Below are positions 45,045 through 53,620 of a stretch of 64,000 nucleotides of DNA, piece by piece. Where the stretch lies: assembly GCF_018860975.1 (NCBI RefSeq), contig NZ_JAHKQI010000005.1, positions 186,001 through 250,000 on the forward strand, read 5' to 3'. Position numbers and translations under genes: made by a program. Position 1 is the first letter of the stretch; each line of letters opens with the position of its first letter. The stretch is from Lentibacter algarum. Its GTDB lineage: Bacteria; Pseudomonadota; Alphaproteobacteria; Rhodobacterales; Rhodobacteraceae. The notes below the pieces were generated by a model. That model did not search any database, was not told where the DNA came from, and saw only the letters and a program-made list of their open reading frames with translations.

Positions 45045-45991
45045 CAGGCGGCTCCCTTGGCTTGGTCTGCTGCGATAACGCCGAGGGCCGCAGAGGCGAG
45101 GCGTGCGGGGGCTTCCTGACTGCGCGAAGTGAGCAGGATCGGCACTTTGGCACCGATCACAAGGCCACCAGCGCAACAGCCCATGCCGAGAACGAAGAGC
45201 TTGAACAGCGCATTGCCGGAGGTGATGTTCGGGGTGACGATAATGTCGGCATCACCAGCAACGGGGCTCACGTAGCTCTTCACTTCGGCGGCGCGTTTGG
45301 AGAGGATGAGGTCCATCGCCATCGGGCCGGCGACGTCGGCTTGCGGCAGGTTCTCCTGCGCCCAAGCAGCTATTTCGGCGCTTTCCATAGTGTTGGCGAT
45401 CGAGGGCGTTGCGTCTTCTGACGGGGCAAGCAGTGCGGCTTTGGGGCGGGTGATGCCGAGGGTCTGCGCGAGGGTCACGGCGTGCGTGAGGCAGGCCTGT
45501 CGCGTGGCAACTGACGGGTTCACGTTAAGCGCGGCGTCGGTGAGCAGGAGCGGGCGGTCATTGTGCGGCGTGGTGATGTGAAAGACGTGCCCACAACGGG
45601 TTTTACGATCACGCAGACCGGCTTTTGACGGCAGTAAACCTTTGAGAAACGTCGAGGTGTGCACCTGCCCTTTCATGATCGCATCAGCCTCACCTTCGCG
45701 GGCAAGCTCGGCGGCTTTGATGCTGGCCTCGGCATGGGGTGCGTGTATGAGGCGAAGCTGCGAAATGTCGTAGCCGACTTCCTCGGCTGCGGCTCTGATC
45801 TTGGCTTCATCACCGATGAGGATCGGCTCGGCAAGGCCTGCTTCGGCGGCTTCACGGATGCCAAGCAGCGGGTTAACGGCACCAGCGTTTACAAGAGCAA
45901 CACGCGGCACTGGAAGGCTACGCGCTTGCGCGAGCAGCGTTGCTGGAGCACTTGGTTTTGTCGTGCTCAGGAAGGGGTATGGCTCGGTCAT
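45044..45991 (-). CDS. Phosphate acetyl/butyryltransferase-like protein (Ptb type)
   Basis: This 315-residue PTA_PTB-fold protein has RVALVNAGAVNPLLGIREAA, ADAIMKGQVHTSTFLKGLL, HVFHITTPHNDRPLLLTDAA and the C-terminal VTPNITSGNALFKLFVLGMG. This pattern fits the bifunctional enoyl-CoA hydratase/phosphate acetyltransferase or Ptb group rather than classical Pta. It probably moves acyl groups between phosphate and CoA. It lies 77 bp downstream of xsc and is coupled to ackA, so the likely substrate is acetyl phosphate. Confidence 0.8.
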   Translation of the reverse strand: MTEPYPFLSTTKPSAPATLLAQARSLPVPRVALVNAGAVNPLLGIREAAEAGLAEPILIGDEAKIRAAAEEVGYDISQLRLIHAPHAEASIKAAELAREGEADAIMKGQVHTSTFLKGLLPSKAGLRDRKTRCGHVFHITTPHNDRPLLLTDAALNVNPSVATRQACLTHAVTLAQTLGITRPKAALLAPSEDATPSIANTMESAEIAAWAQENLPQADVAGPMAMDLILSKRAAEVKSYVSPVAGDADIIVTPNITSGNALFKLFVLGMGCCAGGLVIGAKVPILLTSRSQEAPARLASAALGVIAADQAKGAA

Positions 45992-46068
45992 GAATGTGCC
46001 TTTCTTGAATGTGTTCGCCGCTAAATTCGGGCGAACACATCACAAGTCGGTCAAGAAATCCACCGCTA

Positions 46069-47847
46069 TCAGGACGGTGTCTGCTCAACCATGTCATCGG
46101 CGTTGATACCGGCCACAGAAACCGGTTTTTTCATCGCGTCACGGCGGAAAGGCTCGCCGAGCTCTTGGTTGATCATCGCTTCAACGAGCGTGGTGATGCC
46201 CTTTTTTTGGTCATCGCAGGCTTGCTTGAGGGCGGCAGTGAGTTCGTCCATCGTGCGGGCAACGACGCCTTTGAGGCCGCAAGCATTGGCGATCCCGGCG
46301 TAGCTGACTTGTTCGTCGAGCTCGGTTCCGACGAAGTTATCGTCAAACCAAAGCGTCGAGTTGCGTTTTTCAGCGCCCCACTGGTAGTTGCGGAAAACAA
46401 CCTGCGTGACAGCAGGCCACTCGCCGCGGCCGATGGCTGTAAGTTCGTTGACCGCGATGCCAAATGCGCCGTCGCCCGAGAAGCCGACAACTGGCACGTC
46501 TGGGCAGCCGATCTTGGCGCCGACAACCGCTGGCAAGCCGTAGCCGCAAGGGCCGAAGAGGCCAGGGGCGAGGTATTTGCGGCCCTCATCAAAGCTCGGG
46601 TATGCGTTGCCGATGGCACAGTTGTTGCCGATGTCGGAGCTGATGATTGCATCTGCTGGCAGGGCCGATTGGATCGCGCGCCACGCCATGCGTGGGCTCA
46701 TCCAGTCAGGCTTGTCACCGCGTGCGCGCTTGTTCCAGTCGGTGCCTTCATCATCGTCTTCGTGATCCATGCTGGAGAGTTGCTGTGCCCATTTTGACTT
46801 GGTGTCAGCGATCTTGTTTTTACGTGCTGCACGGCCTGCATCGCCTGCTGTATCGGACAATTGCGAGAGGATGCCTTGGGCGACCATCGCCGCGTCCCCG
46901 ACAATGCCGACAGCAACCTTTTTGGTCAGGCCGATGCGGTCTGGGTTGATGTCAACCTGGATGACTTTGGCGCTCGTGGGCCAGTAGTCCATGCCGTAAC
47001 CCGGCAGTGTTGAGAACGGGTTGAGGCGCGTGCCGAGGCAGAGCACAACGTCGGCGTCTTTGATCAGTTCCATGCCTGCCTTTGAGCCGTTGTAGCCGAG
47101 GGGGCCAGCAAAGAGCGGGTGCGAACCAGGGAAGGCGTCATTGTGCTGATAGCCAACGCAGACAGGGGCATCGAGGCGTTCGGCGAGAGCCTTTGAAGCG
47201 TCAATGCCACCCGCAGAAAGCACTACGCCCGCGCCGTTGAGGATGACGGGGTTCTTGGCTGAACTGAGCAAAGCAGCGGCTTCAGTGACGGAGTTTGTGC
47301 CACCTGGTGAGCGCTCGAATTCGATCGGATCAGGGATGTCGATATCGACGATTTGCGTCCAGTAGTCACGCGGAATGTTGAGCTGTGCGGGGCCAGACAG
47401 GCGCTTGGCCTGGCTGATCACACGGGTGAGCACTTCGGCGACGCGAGAGGGGTCACGCACCTCTTCTTGGTAGGCGACCATGTCCTCAAACAGTTTCATC
47501 TGCTCGACCTCTTGGAAGCCGCCCTGACCGATGGTTTTGTTGGCCGCTTGGGGCGTAACCAACAGCAGGGGTGTGTGGTTCCAATATGCAGTTTTGACGG
47601 CGGTGACGAAGTTGGTGATGCCGGGGCCGTTTTGGGCGATCATCATGCTCATCTTGCCTGTGGCGCGGGTGTAACCGTCGCTCATCATACCGGCGGAACC
47701 TTCATGGGCGCAGTCCCAAAATGCGATGCCTGCTTTGGGGAAGAGATCCGAAATGGGCATCATGGCGGAGCCGATAATACCGAACGCATGTTGAATGCCG
47801 TGGCGCTGGAGGACCTTCACAAAGGCTTCTTCGGTGGTCATTTTCAT
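46069..47847 (-). CDS. xsc: Sulfoacetaldehyde acetyltransferase Xsc
   Basis: This 592-residue thiamin-diphosphate enzyme starts MKMTTEEAFVKVLQRHGI and has the acetolactate synthase-like N-terminal domain with WDCAHEGSAG (activating Glu). It has a central domain (DVVLCLGTRLNPF) and the ThDP motif VVGFSGDGAFGIAVNEL-TAIG with downstream FRNYQWGAEKRN. Length and segments match Xsc rather than acetolactate synthase. It converts sulfoacetaldehyde and phosphate to acetyl phosphate and sulfite. It is followed by Ptb-like and ackA genes and preceded by tauR, whose end contains likely TauR boxes. Confidence 0.95.
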   Translation of the reverse strand: MKMTTEEAFVKVLQRHGIQHAFGIIGSAMMPISDLFPKAGIAFWDCAHEGSAGMMSDGYTRATGKMSMMIAQNGPGITNFVTAVKTAYWNHTPLLLVTPQAANKTIGQGGFQEVEQMKLFEDMVAYQEEVRDPSRVAEVLTRVISQAKRLSGPAQLNIPRDYWTQIVDIDIPDPIEFERSPGGTNSVTEAAALLSSAKNPVILNGAGVVLSAGGIDASKALAERLDAPVCVGYQHNDAFPGSHPLFAGPLGYNGSKAGMELIKDADVVLCLGTRLNPFSTLPGYGMDYWPTSAKVIQVDINPDRIGLTKKVAVGIVGDAAMVAQGILSQLSDTAGDAGRAARKNKIADTKSKWAQQLSSMDHEDDDEGTDWNKRARGDKPDWMSPRMAWRAIQSALPADAIISSDIGNNCAIGNAYPSFDEGRKYLAPGLFGPCGYGLPAVVGAKIGCPDVPVVGFSGDGAFGIAVNELTAIGRGEWPAVTQVVFRNYQWGAEKRNSTLWFDDNFVGTELDEQVSYAGIANACGLKGVVARTMDELTAALKQACDDQKKGITTLVEAMINQELGEPFRRDAMKKPVSVAGINADDMVEQTPS

Positions 47848-47935
47848 AGGTGTCTCCTGAAAATCAAATGAGCGAGCAGAATCGGGCTTATAGGCCCCAA
47901 GTTGATGCGAAGTTACGTGCCTGAGCGCAAGGGGG

Positions 47936-47968
47936 TTAGGGCCAGAAAACCTGCGGGTTTAGGACCAG
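47936..47968 (-). promoter_or_regulatory. Probable TauR boxes upstream of xsc
   Basis: On the minus strand, CTGGTCCTAA (47959-47968) and CTGGCCCTAA (47936-47945) are direct repeats with starts 23 bp apart, 89-121 bp upstream of xsc. They resemble the CTGGACYTAA direct repeat I recall for TauR of Rhodobacter capsulatus. The distal box overlaps the tauR stop codon. Confidence 0.6.
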
Positions 47969-49422
47969 TTTTTGATCTCACGCGCGATGATTTCAAGCCC
48001 TTCGGGAATTCGTGATGACGGAATAGAGCTGTAACCCAGCCGATAGTGGTTTTGGGGCGCGTTGTCTTCACCAAAGAACGGTTTTCCCGGCTCGATGAGT
48101 ACCGAGTGCGCTTGGAGGCGAGCCGCAAGGACTTCAGTGTTGATGTGGTCAGGCGCGCGCATCCAGAAGGCCGAGCCGCCAAAAGCGCCGGTGCCGGCGA
48201 TGCTTAGCCCATGCTCTTCGATGGCCTCGGTCATCACTTGCCGGCGCTCGGAAAGCACCCCTGACATGCGCCTGATCAGCGCGTCATAGTGACCGAGCCG
48301 CAGGAAATATGCGGCAGTGCGCTGCACGTGTCCGGGAACATGTCGCAGCACGGTTGTGCGCAGCGCACGGGCCTCACGGATGAAGGCGCGGGAACCGACG
48401 AGATAGCCGAGACGAAGGCCTGGAAACAGCGATTTGGAGAAGCTGCCGACGTAGACAACACGGCCTTCGCTGTCGAGAGATTTGAGCGCCGGAGAGGGCG
48501 CGCGCATGAAGGACATTTCAAACTCGTAGTCGTCTTCAACGATCAGTGCGTCAAGGGCGCGGGCCTTTTGCAACAGGCTTTTGCGGTTCTCCAGTGGCAT
48601 GGTCGCTGTGGTTGGGCACTGGTGGCTGGGGGTGGTGAAGATCACATCGGTTTCGGGCGGTATGTCATCATACTTCAGCCCGTCAGCATCAACGCCAACA
48701 GGGGCTAAGTGACAGCGTGACTGGCTGAGAATGCTGCGGAGCGACGGGTAGCATGGCTCTTCGATGGCGGCGGTGCGGCGTTGTGTCAACAGCACTTGTG
48801 CTGCCAGCCAGAGGGCATTCTGAGCCCCCATGGTTACCAGAATTTCATCAGGCTTGGCGATGATCCCACGGCGCGGCAGAGAGTGCCTGAGGATGAACTC
48901 GATCAACTCGGGATCGTCCTGATCATAGTAGTCGGATGTCAGTGATTCAAAGTCCTTTTGGCCCAATGCCTGAAGGGCGCAGAGGCGCCAGTTGGCGTGG
49001 TCAAACAGGGTTGGATCGGTCTGACCATAGACAAAGGGAAAGCGATAGCGCGCCCAGTCGGAGGGCTTGCGATTTGCGCCGTCGGCAGAGAAGCGTTGCC
49101 CAAGGGCACGAGACCAGTCGATGCTGTCTTCGCTTTCTGGCTGTGGCTCAAAGGCGGGCGGTTCGGGGGCGTTCTCGGAGACGTAGTAACCGGAACGGCC
49201 GCGCGAGCTGAGGTAGTCGTTTGCTTGCAACTCGGTGTAGGCCAGCGTGACGGTGATGCGGCTGACGCCAAGGTGCTTTGCGAGCTTGCGGGTCGAGGGC
49301 AGTTTCTCGCCGCGCAACAGGCGGCCCGAGAGAATGCCCTCGGCAACCATCTGCTGGATGCGGGCCTGAAGCGTGCCTTGCCCTTCGGGAGCGAGAAAGA
49401 ATGTCTCAACTGAAATCGCCAT
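47959..49422 (-). CDS. tauR: TauR, MocR-type (GntR-aminotransferase) activator of taurine genes
   Basis: This 487-residue MocR-type regulator has an N-terminal GntR winged helix (about 15-80, RGEKLPSTRKLAKHLGVSRITV). A class I aminotransferase-like domain follows, with PLP-site features GAQNALWLAA, VEDDYEFEM and SFSKSLFPGLRLGY, where Lys would bind the cofactor. Known TauR activates tpa and related genes in response to taurine. It lies directly upstream of xsc on the same strand. Paired CTGGACT boxes just upstream suggest autoregulation. Confidence 0.9.
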   Translation of the reverse strand: MAISVETFFLAPEGQGTLQARIQQMVAEGILSGRLLRGEKLPSTRKLAKHLGVSRITVTLAYTELQANDYLSSRGRSGYYVSENAPEPPAFEPQPESEDSIDWSRALGQRFSADGANRKPSDWARYRFPFVYGQTDPTLFDHANWRLCALQALGQKDFESLTSDYYDQDDPELIEFILRHSLPRRGIIAKPDEILVTMGAQNALWLAAQVLLTQRRTAAIEEPCYPSLRSILSQSRCHLAPVGVDADGLKYDDIPPETDVIFTTPSHQCPTTATMPLENRKSLLQKARALDALIVEDDYEFEMSFMRAPSPALKSLDSEGRVVYVGSFSKSLFPGLRLGYLVGSRAFIREARALRTTVLRHVPGHVQRTAAYFLRLGHYDALIRRMSGVLSERRQVMTEAIEEHGLSIAGTGAFGGSAFWMRAPDHINTEVLAARLQAHSVLIEPGKPFFGEDNAPQNHYRLGYSSIPSSRIPEGLEIIAREIKNWS

Positions 49423-49438
49423 GATCCCGAACCCTAGA

Positions 49439-49470
49439 CTGGACTGGTTTGCTTGGCAATCTGGACTTAC
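49439..49470 (+). promoter_or_regulatory. Probable TauR boxes upstream of tauR
   Basis: CTGGACTGGT (49439-49448) and CTGGACTTAC (49461-49470) are direct repeats with starts 22 bp apart, beginning 16 bp before the tauR start codon. They match the CTGGACYTAA-type motif at 7 and 9 of 10 positions. Confidence 0.55.
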
Positions 49471-49480
49471 GTTCAGGCCG

Positions 49481-49578
49481 GTTAACGCCGCGAACCGGCC
49501 TGCACAACCCGTGCATACTACAGTGCATACCGCAGTGCATAATGCGTGCAGACGTTTGGAAGGGCCAAAAAGGGTTAA
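49481..49578 (+). repeat. GTTAAC-flanked 12-bp triple repeat, copy 3
   Basis: The core runs GTGCATACTACA (49511-49522), GTGCATACCGCA (49523-49534), GTGCATAATGCG (49535-49546) and TGC. GTTAAC is present at 49481-49486 and 49573-49578. The left GTTAAC is part of an 8-bp-arm inverted repeat, GGCCGGTT (49476-49483) with AACCGGCC (49493-49500). The element lies between tauR and the NIPSNAP gene. Confidence 0.8.
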
Positions 49579-49658
49579 CGTTGCGCTCTGTGACGAAGCG
49601 ACTGCGCAACACTCTCGCGCGGATCGGGCGTATCAAAAGGCAGCAAAAGGAAACTGAT

Positions 49659-49982
49659 ATGCTGACCTGTGTTATCCGCTATGAGATAGACCCGACGAAG
49701 AAAGTGCAGTTTGAACATTATGCCCGAAACTGGGGCGAGGCTATCCCGCGCTGCGGGGCCGACCTGATCGGATATTATGCACCGCATGAGGGCAGCTCGA
49801 CACTGGCTTACGGGATATACAATGTGCAAAATCTGGCGGAGTATGAAGCCTACCGCACGCGGCTGTCGGCTGATCCGCTGGGCCGCGAAAACTACGAGTT
49901 TGCGCAGCGCGAGAAGTTCTTGCTGCGCGAAGACCGCACGTTTTTGAGACTGGCGTCAGCGCCACATGGAGGATCAAAATGA
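49659..49982 (+). CDS. NIPSNAP family protein
   Basis: The open frame extends to 49449 through the 12-bp repeat, but ATG at 49659 (MLTCVIRYEIDP) follows AAAAGGAAA and gives the family length of 107 residues. The sequence fits one NIPSNAP ferredoxin-like domain (IGYYAPHEGSSTLAYGIYNV, then AEYEAYRTRLSADPLG and FLRLAS). Its function is poorly known. Its stop overlaps the next ATG (ATGA), so it is coupled to the ABM-domain gene. Confidence 0.82.
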   Translation: MLTCVIRYEIDPTKKVQFEHYARNWGEAIPRCGADLIGYYAPHEGSSTLAYGIYNVQNLAEYEAYRTRLSADPLGRENYEFAQREKFLLREDRTFLRLASAPHGGSK

Positions 49983-50323
49983 TAGGCGTGATCTTTGAGG
50001 TGCAAGTCGCGGAGGGCAAGCAGGAGGGCTACCTTGCGATGGCCGCAAAGATGAAGCCGCTCTTGGAGCAGGTTGAGGGCTTTATCAGCGTCGAGCGGTT
50101 TGCCAGCCTGACGACGGAAGGTAAAATCCTGTCACTCAGCTTCTTTGAAGACGAGGCCGCGGTGCAGCGTTGGCGCGCACTTGAAGAACACCGCGGCGCG
50201 CAGGAGGCCGGACGCGGCGAGCTGTTTGAAGACTACAGGCTGCGGGTTGTGAGTGTGATCCGCGACTACGGCAAGTTTGAGCGCGATGAAGCGCCAAAGG
50301 ATAGCCGGCAGCGGCACGGGTAG
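49979..50323 (+). CDS. Antibiotic biosynthesis monooxygenase (ABM)-domain protein
   Basis: This 114-residue protein has an ABM/dimeric alpha-beta barrel domain. Markers are IFEVQVAEGKQEGYL, the family VEGFISVERF and LSLSFFEDEAAVQRWRALEEHR. Such proteins act as small monooxygenases or haem-related enzymes; the substrate is unknown here. It is translationally coupled to the NIPSNAP gene. A charged tail of about 12 residues extends beyond the domain. Confidence 0.82.
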   Translation: MIGVIFEVQVAEGKQEGYLAMAAKMKPLLEQVEGFISVERFASLTTEGKILSLSFFEDEAAVQRWRALEEHRGAQEAGRGELFEDYRLRVVSVIRDYGKFERDEAPKDSRQRHG

Positions 50324-50490
50324 GGTGAAAGGTTTTGTTTGGATTGTGGGGCAGGTATTGTTGGCGAACGATAGCGGTTCAAGGTTCGTTGAGTTGCCAA
50401 AATTTGACCTAAATCGGCGGAGATACTCGACAGGCGTGCTATCTAGGATGATGGTGGATGCCATTACTAATGAAAGAAGCGTGATTTCTA

Positions 50491-51264
50491 ATGCTGAAGT
50501 TCCTCTTAAGGTCTACAATCTGGGCGATTGAAAATAGTATCAATACACCTGAAAGAAAAGGCGCTCGAGGAGAGCGGCTGGTGCACAATGCGCTCACATC
50601 TGTTCTGAGCGAACCAGACTATAAAGTGCTGACGGATTTAATTTTGCCGATCGCCGGTGGCACAACTCAGATTGACCATCTGGTCCTATCTCGCTTCGGG
50701 ATTTTTGTGATCGAAACCAAGAACATGTCCGGCTGGATTTTTGGTGGTGCGGACCAACAGAAATGGACTCAAGTGCAAAAACGCAGCAAGCGAAGTTTTC
50801 AAAACCCTCTTCGACAGAACTACGCACACGTGAAGGCCGTACAGAAAATTTTGAACGTCGATCAAAGTACTCTGCACAATTTTGTTGTGTTTACCGGGAC
50901 AGCCGAACCGAAGACGGCAATGCCAGAAAGCGTTGCTTGGGGCTTGAAAGATCTTGGTAAACTTATTGCGCTTCAAAAGATGCAGATACTAACTGACGTA
51001 CAAGTAGACACATACTCGAAGAAGTTGCGCGGTGAGGCTTTGGAAGGCACGAAGGCAATGCGCAATGAACACTTGAAAAATTTGGAAAAGAAGGTGGCAG
51101 CCAAAAAGCGGACACCAACCAAAATACCTGCGGTCAGCTCGGGTCAAATAGCATGTCCACGGTGTGGCGCAGAGATGATAAAGCGGACTAATCGTAGGAC
51201 AGGCGATGCTTTCTGGGGCTGTTCGAGTTTCCCCAAGTGCAAAGGCACTCGAAAAGCCACTTAA
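50491..51264 (+). CDS. NERD-domain protein with C-terminal topoisomerase-type zinc ribbon
   Basis: This 257-residue protein has a NERD nuclease-like domain (about 22-140). Its core is GARGERLVHNAL, then TTQIDHLVLSRFGIFVIETK with the Asp and Glu/Lys typical of a restriction-like fold, and W-rich GADQQKWTQ. A basic linker leads to a zinc ribbon (CPRCG ... WGCSSFPKCKG, about 222-253). It is probably a DNA-processing protein. The base composition is visibly lower in GC than flanking genes, suggesting acquisition. ATG at 50491 lacks a clear ribosome site. Confidence 0.8.
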   Translation: MLKFLLRSTIWAIENSINTPERKGARGERLVHNALTSVLSEPDYKVLTDLILPIAGGTTQIDHLVLSRFGIFVIETKNMSGWIFGGADQQKWTQVQKRSKRSFQNPLRQNYAHVKAVQKILNVDQSTLHNFVVFTGTAEPKTAMPESVAWGLKDLGKLIALQKMQILTDVQVDTYSKKLRGEALEGTKAMRNEHLKNLEKKVAAKKRTPTKIPAVSSGQIACPRCGAEMIKRTNRRTGDAFWGCSSFPKCKGTRKAT

Positions 51265-51411
51265 TCGGTCTGGGTTGGTTCAATGGAATAGCCGACGATC
51301 AAGCAACGCGCAGCATTGGTCAGTGTGAGCTCAACCCTCCACTGTGTATGGTAACTATGCTCAACGGCACGGATAACTGGTTGCCAACCTAAGCCGGCAA
51401 CCAGCAGTAAT

Positions 51412-52053
51412 TTAGTCAAGGCGCGTCACAAGCTTCTCGAGGGGTTTGCGCATTTTTGGCATTGGCAGCAGCCAGTCGGCGCCTTCCTCACGGTGGCCGA
51501 GGGGCATGATGACGACCGAGCGCAGGCCTTTGTCTTTGAGGCCCAAGATCTCGTCAACTTTGTCGGGGTCAAAGCCTTCCATCGGGGTGGCGTCAACCTC
51601 TAGCTCGGCGGCGGCGGCCATGGCGAGGCCAAGCGCGATATAGGCTTGGCGGGCGGCGTGATCATGGTTCACCGAGGCGTCACGCGGCAAGTAGGTGTTC
51701 TTGAGATTATCGTAGTAGGCCGTGAGCAAGGGCAAGTCGCCACGCTCGGCTTTGAGCTGGTCGGTAACGGCGTCGATGCGCTCGGCTGTGTAGTTGTCCC
51801 ACGCGGCGAAAACGAGGAGGTGCGAGCCGTCGGTGATCGGAGTTTGATCCCATGCAACTTTGCGGATTTCGGCGCGGGTCTCGGGGTTGGTGATCACAAA
51901 CAGCTCGAACGGCTGGGTACCGCTTGATGTTGGCGCGAGTTGGATCGCTTCAACGATCTGCGCGACTTTGTCTTCTGAAACTGGCTTGGCCGGGTCCATC
52001 TTTTTGGTTGCGTAACGCCAGTTGAGGCGCTCGATGAGGGGGGTCTTGGTCAT
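51412..52053 (-). CDS. Nitroreductase-family NAD(P)H-dependent flavoprotein
   Basis: The open frame reaches 52269, but ATG at 52053 (MTKTPLIERLNWRYATKKMD) gives a 213-residue nitroreductase of the NfsB group. It has APTSSGTQPFELFVI for FMN binding, HDHAARQAYIALGLAMAAAAEL, and the C-terminal MPLGHREEGAD. It reduces nitro compounds or quinones with FMN. It is divergent from the HxlR regulator gene, a common control arrangement. Confidence 0.88.
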   Translation of the reverse strand: MTKTPLIERLNWRYATKKMDPAKPVSEDKVAQIVEAIQLAPTSSGTQPFELFVITNPETRAEIRKVAWDQTPITDGSHLLVFAAWDNYTAERIDAVTDQLKAERGDLPLLTAYYDNLKNTYLPRDASVNHDHAARQAYIALGLAMAAAAELEVDATPMEGFDPDKVDEILGLKDKGLRSVVIMPLGHREEGADWLLPMPKMRKPLEKLVTRLD

Positions 52054-52167
52054 ATCGGTGTGTTCCTTTAGAGGGTAGTATATATTTGTAACCGGCGATA
52101 TAATAAGAACCAAGCGGAGCCGCAAGGAGGCACATTTAGTAGCCTCGGTATCATGGAAGGAACCGAC

Positions 52168-52545
52168 ATGGCTGATGTAGCTGGCTGCCCCGATTGCGGG
52201 CGTATAAACGAAGTTCTGGCGCGGGTTGGTGACAGGTGGAGCGTGCTGGTTGTGGTGTCGCTGGCGCAATACGGCGTGCTACGGTTTAACGAGCTCAAAC
52301 GCAACTTGGGCATTTCACAGCGGATGCTGAGCCTGACGCTCAAGCAGCTTGAGCGCGACGGGCTGGTGCGGCGCACCTACTACCCGACGATCCCGCCCAA
52401 AGTTGAGTATGAGCTGACTGAGTTAGGGATGTCGTTTCGCGAGCCGGTAAAGGTTCTGGCCGGTTGGGCGCTTGAGAACCTTGCAACGATTGACGCGGCG
52501 CGCGAAGGCTATGATGCGGCGCAAGACATCGCCGCACGCGCCTGA
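52168..52545 (+). CDS. HxlR-family winged-helix regulator
   Basis: This 125-residue HxlR protein has the conserved N-terminal cysteine (CPDCG), then VGDRWSVLVVVSLAQYGVLR and the HTH ISQRMLSLTLKQLERDGLV. ATG at 52168 has GGAAGGAAC at ideal distance; an ATG at 52153 has no ribosome site. Members often sense electrophiles or quinones through that cysteine and control adjacent nitroreductases, which matches the divergent neighbour. The GT2 gene starts 13 bp after its stop. Confidence 0.88.
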   Translation: MADVAGCPDCGRINEVLARVGDRWSVLVVVSLAQYGVLRFNELKRNLGISQRMLSLTLKQLERDGLVRRTYYPTIPPKVEYELTELGMSFREPVKVLAGWALENLATIDAAREGYDAAQDIAARA

Positions 52546-52558
52546 ACAGGAGGAAACC

Positions 52559-53548
52559 ATGACTGAAGCGGCTGATATTTCGCTGATTGTGCCCAGCTAC
52601 AACACGGCCGCAGAGGTGCTTGAGGCTTGCTTGCAGGGCCTGTTTGATATGGAGGCGCGTCCCGAGATTATTGTGGTTGACGATTGCTCGGATGTGCCGC
52701 TTGAGGCGCGGCTTTCGGCGCGGGCTTTGAGGAGAATTGACAAGCTTGTTCGGCTGCCCCAAAACAGCGGCGCATTTGAAGCCAGACGCGCTGGAGCAGC
52801 AGTTGCGACACGGCGGTTTGTCCAGTTTGCTGATGCCGATGACTGGGTTGATCCGGTGCTCTACAGTCAGTTGGGCGGCGCGTTGGACAAGGCTGATATT
52901 GTCGCTTTTCGCGCGATGACCAAGGCCCGGGACGGTGCGCTAACACTGCGCGGCAAGCCCGACACTGCGCATGTGATCACTGATCGTGGCGAACTAATGA
53001 AACAGTTTTTTGGCTTCCGGTATTTGTTTGCGCTCTGGAACAAGCTCTACCGGCGCTCGGTATTGTTGACTGCGTTTGAACAGCTAAGCGCGCCTGTGAA
53101 AGCCTTTCATGGCGATGATTTTTTGCTAAATGCCGCGGTGTTCTGGCTTGCAGAGCGGTTTGAGCATGTCGAGGTGCTGGGCTATCATTATGTGCAGCAC
53201 GCAGGTCAAGGCACGGCGAGTGACACGGGGGGTGACACGGGGGGCTACTTTGATCGCGTGATGCGTGATCAGGGTGAAATCATGCAGCGGGTTGAAAGCT
53301 TTTTGCGTGCGCAGGAAGGCCTCGGCCGGGAGCAGGCCTTGGCGGCGTTTTACGAACGGCAGTTTCACGCGACATTGCGGGTGTTTACCGGTGCGTTCGG
53401 GGCAGAGAAACCGGCAGATGACGACCGATTTTTACACAGCGAAGATGCGCGCATTGCCCAATATACGCCGTGGGCGAGGCATATCGCACGACAGCAAAAC
53501 ACCATTCAGAAGTTGAAGGCTGATTTGGTCAATGCACGGGCAAAGTAA
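52559..53548 (+). CDS. Family 2 glycosyltransferase
   Basis: ATG at 52559 follows AGGAGGAAACC. The 329-residue protein begins with a GT-A fold (ISLIVPSYNTAAEVLEACLQ, DDCSDV near residue 42, and DADDWVDPVLY near 98, the DxD metal site). A helical C-terminal half follows, with GDDFLLNAAVFWLAERFEHV. It transfers a sugar to an unknown acceptor. No membrane segment is present. It may be cotranscribed with the HxlR gene. The imperfect local repeat (SDTGGDTGGYF) is notable. Confidence 0.82.
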   Translation: MTEAADISLIVPSYNTAAEVLEACLQGLFDMEARPEIIVVDDCSDVPLEARLSARALRRIDKLVRLPQNSGAFEARRAGAAVATRRFVQFADADDWVDPVLYSQLGGALDKADIVAFRAMTKARDGALTLRGKPDTAHVITDRGELMKQFFGFRYLFALWNKLYRRSVLLTAFEQLSAPVKAFHGDDFLLNAAVFWLAERFEHVEVLGYHYVQHAGQGTASDTGGDTGGYFDRVMRDQGEIMQRVESFLRAQEGLGREQALAAFYERQFHATLRVFTGAFGAEKPADDDRFLHSEDARIAQYTPWARHIARQQNTIQKLKADLVNARAK

Positions 53549-53620
53549 CAAGAAGCTGTGAGGCTTGATTTCAGGAGCCTCATATGGTTTCTCGCTTGCA
53601 GATAAACGCGGGAGGCAGAC

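Noticed and set aside
46009-46797. 262-codon plus-strand ORF within xsc
   Set aside because: Antisense to xsc, no recognisable domain, composition typical of a shadow frame.
50277-50531. 84-codon ORF between the ABM and NERD genes
   Set aside because: It overlaps both neighbours, has no family features and no ribosome site that I trust.
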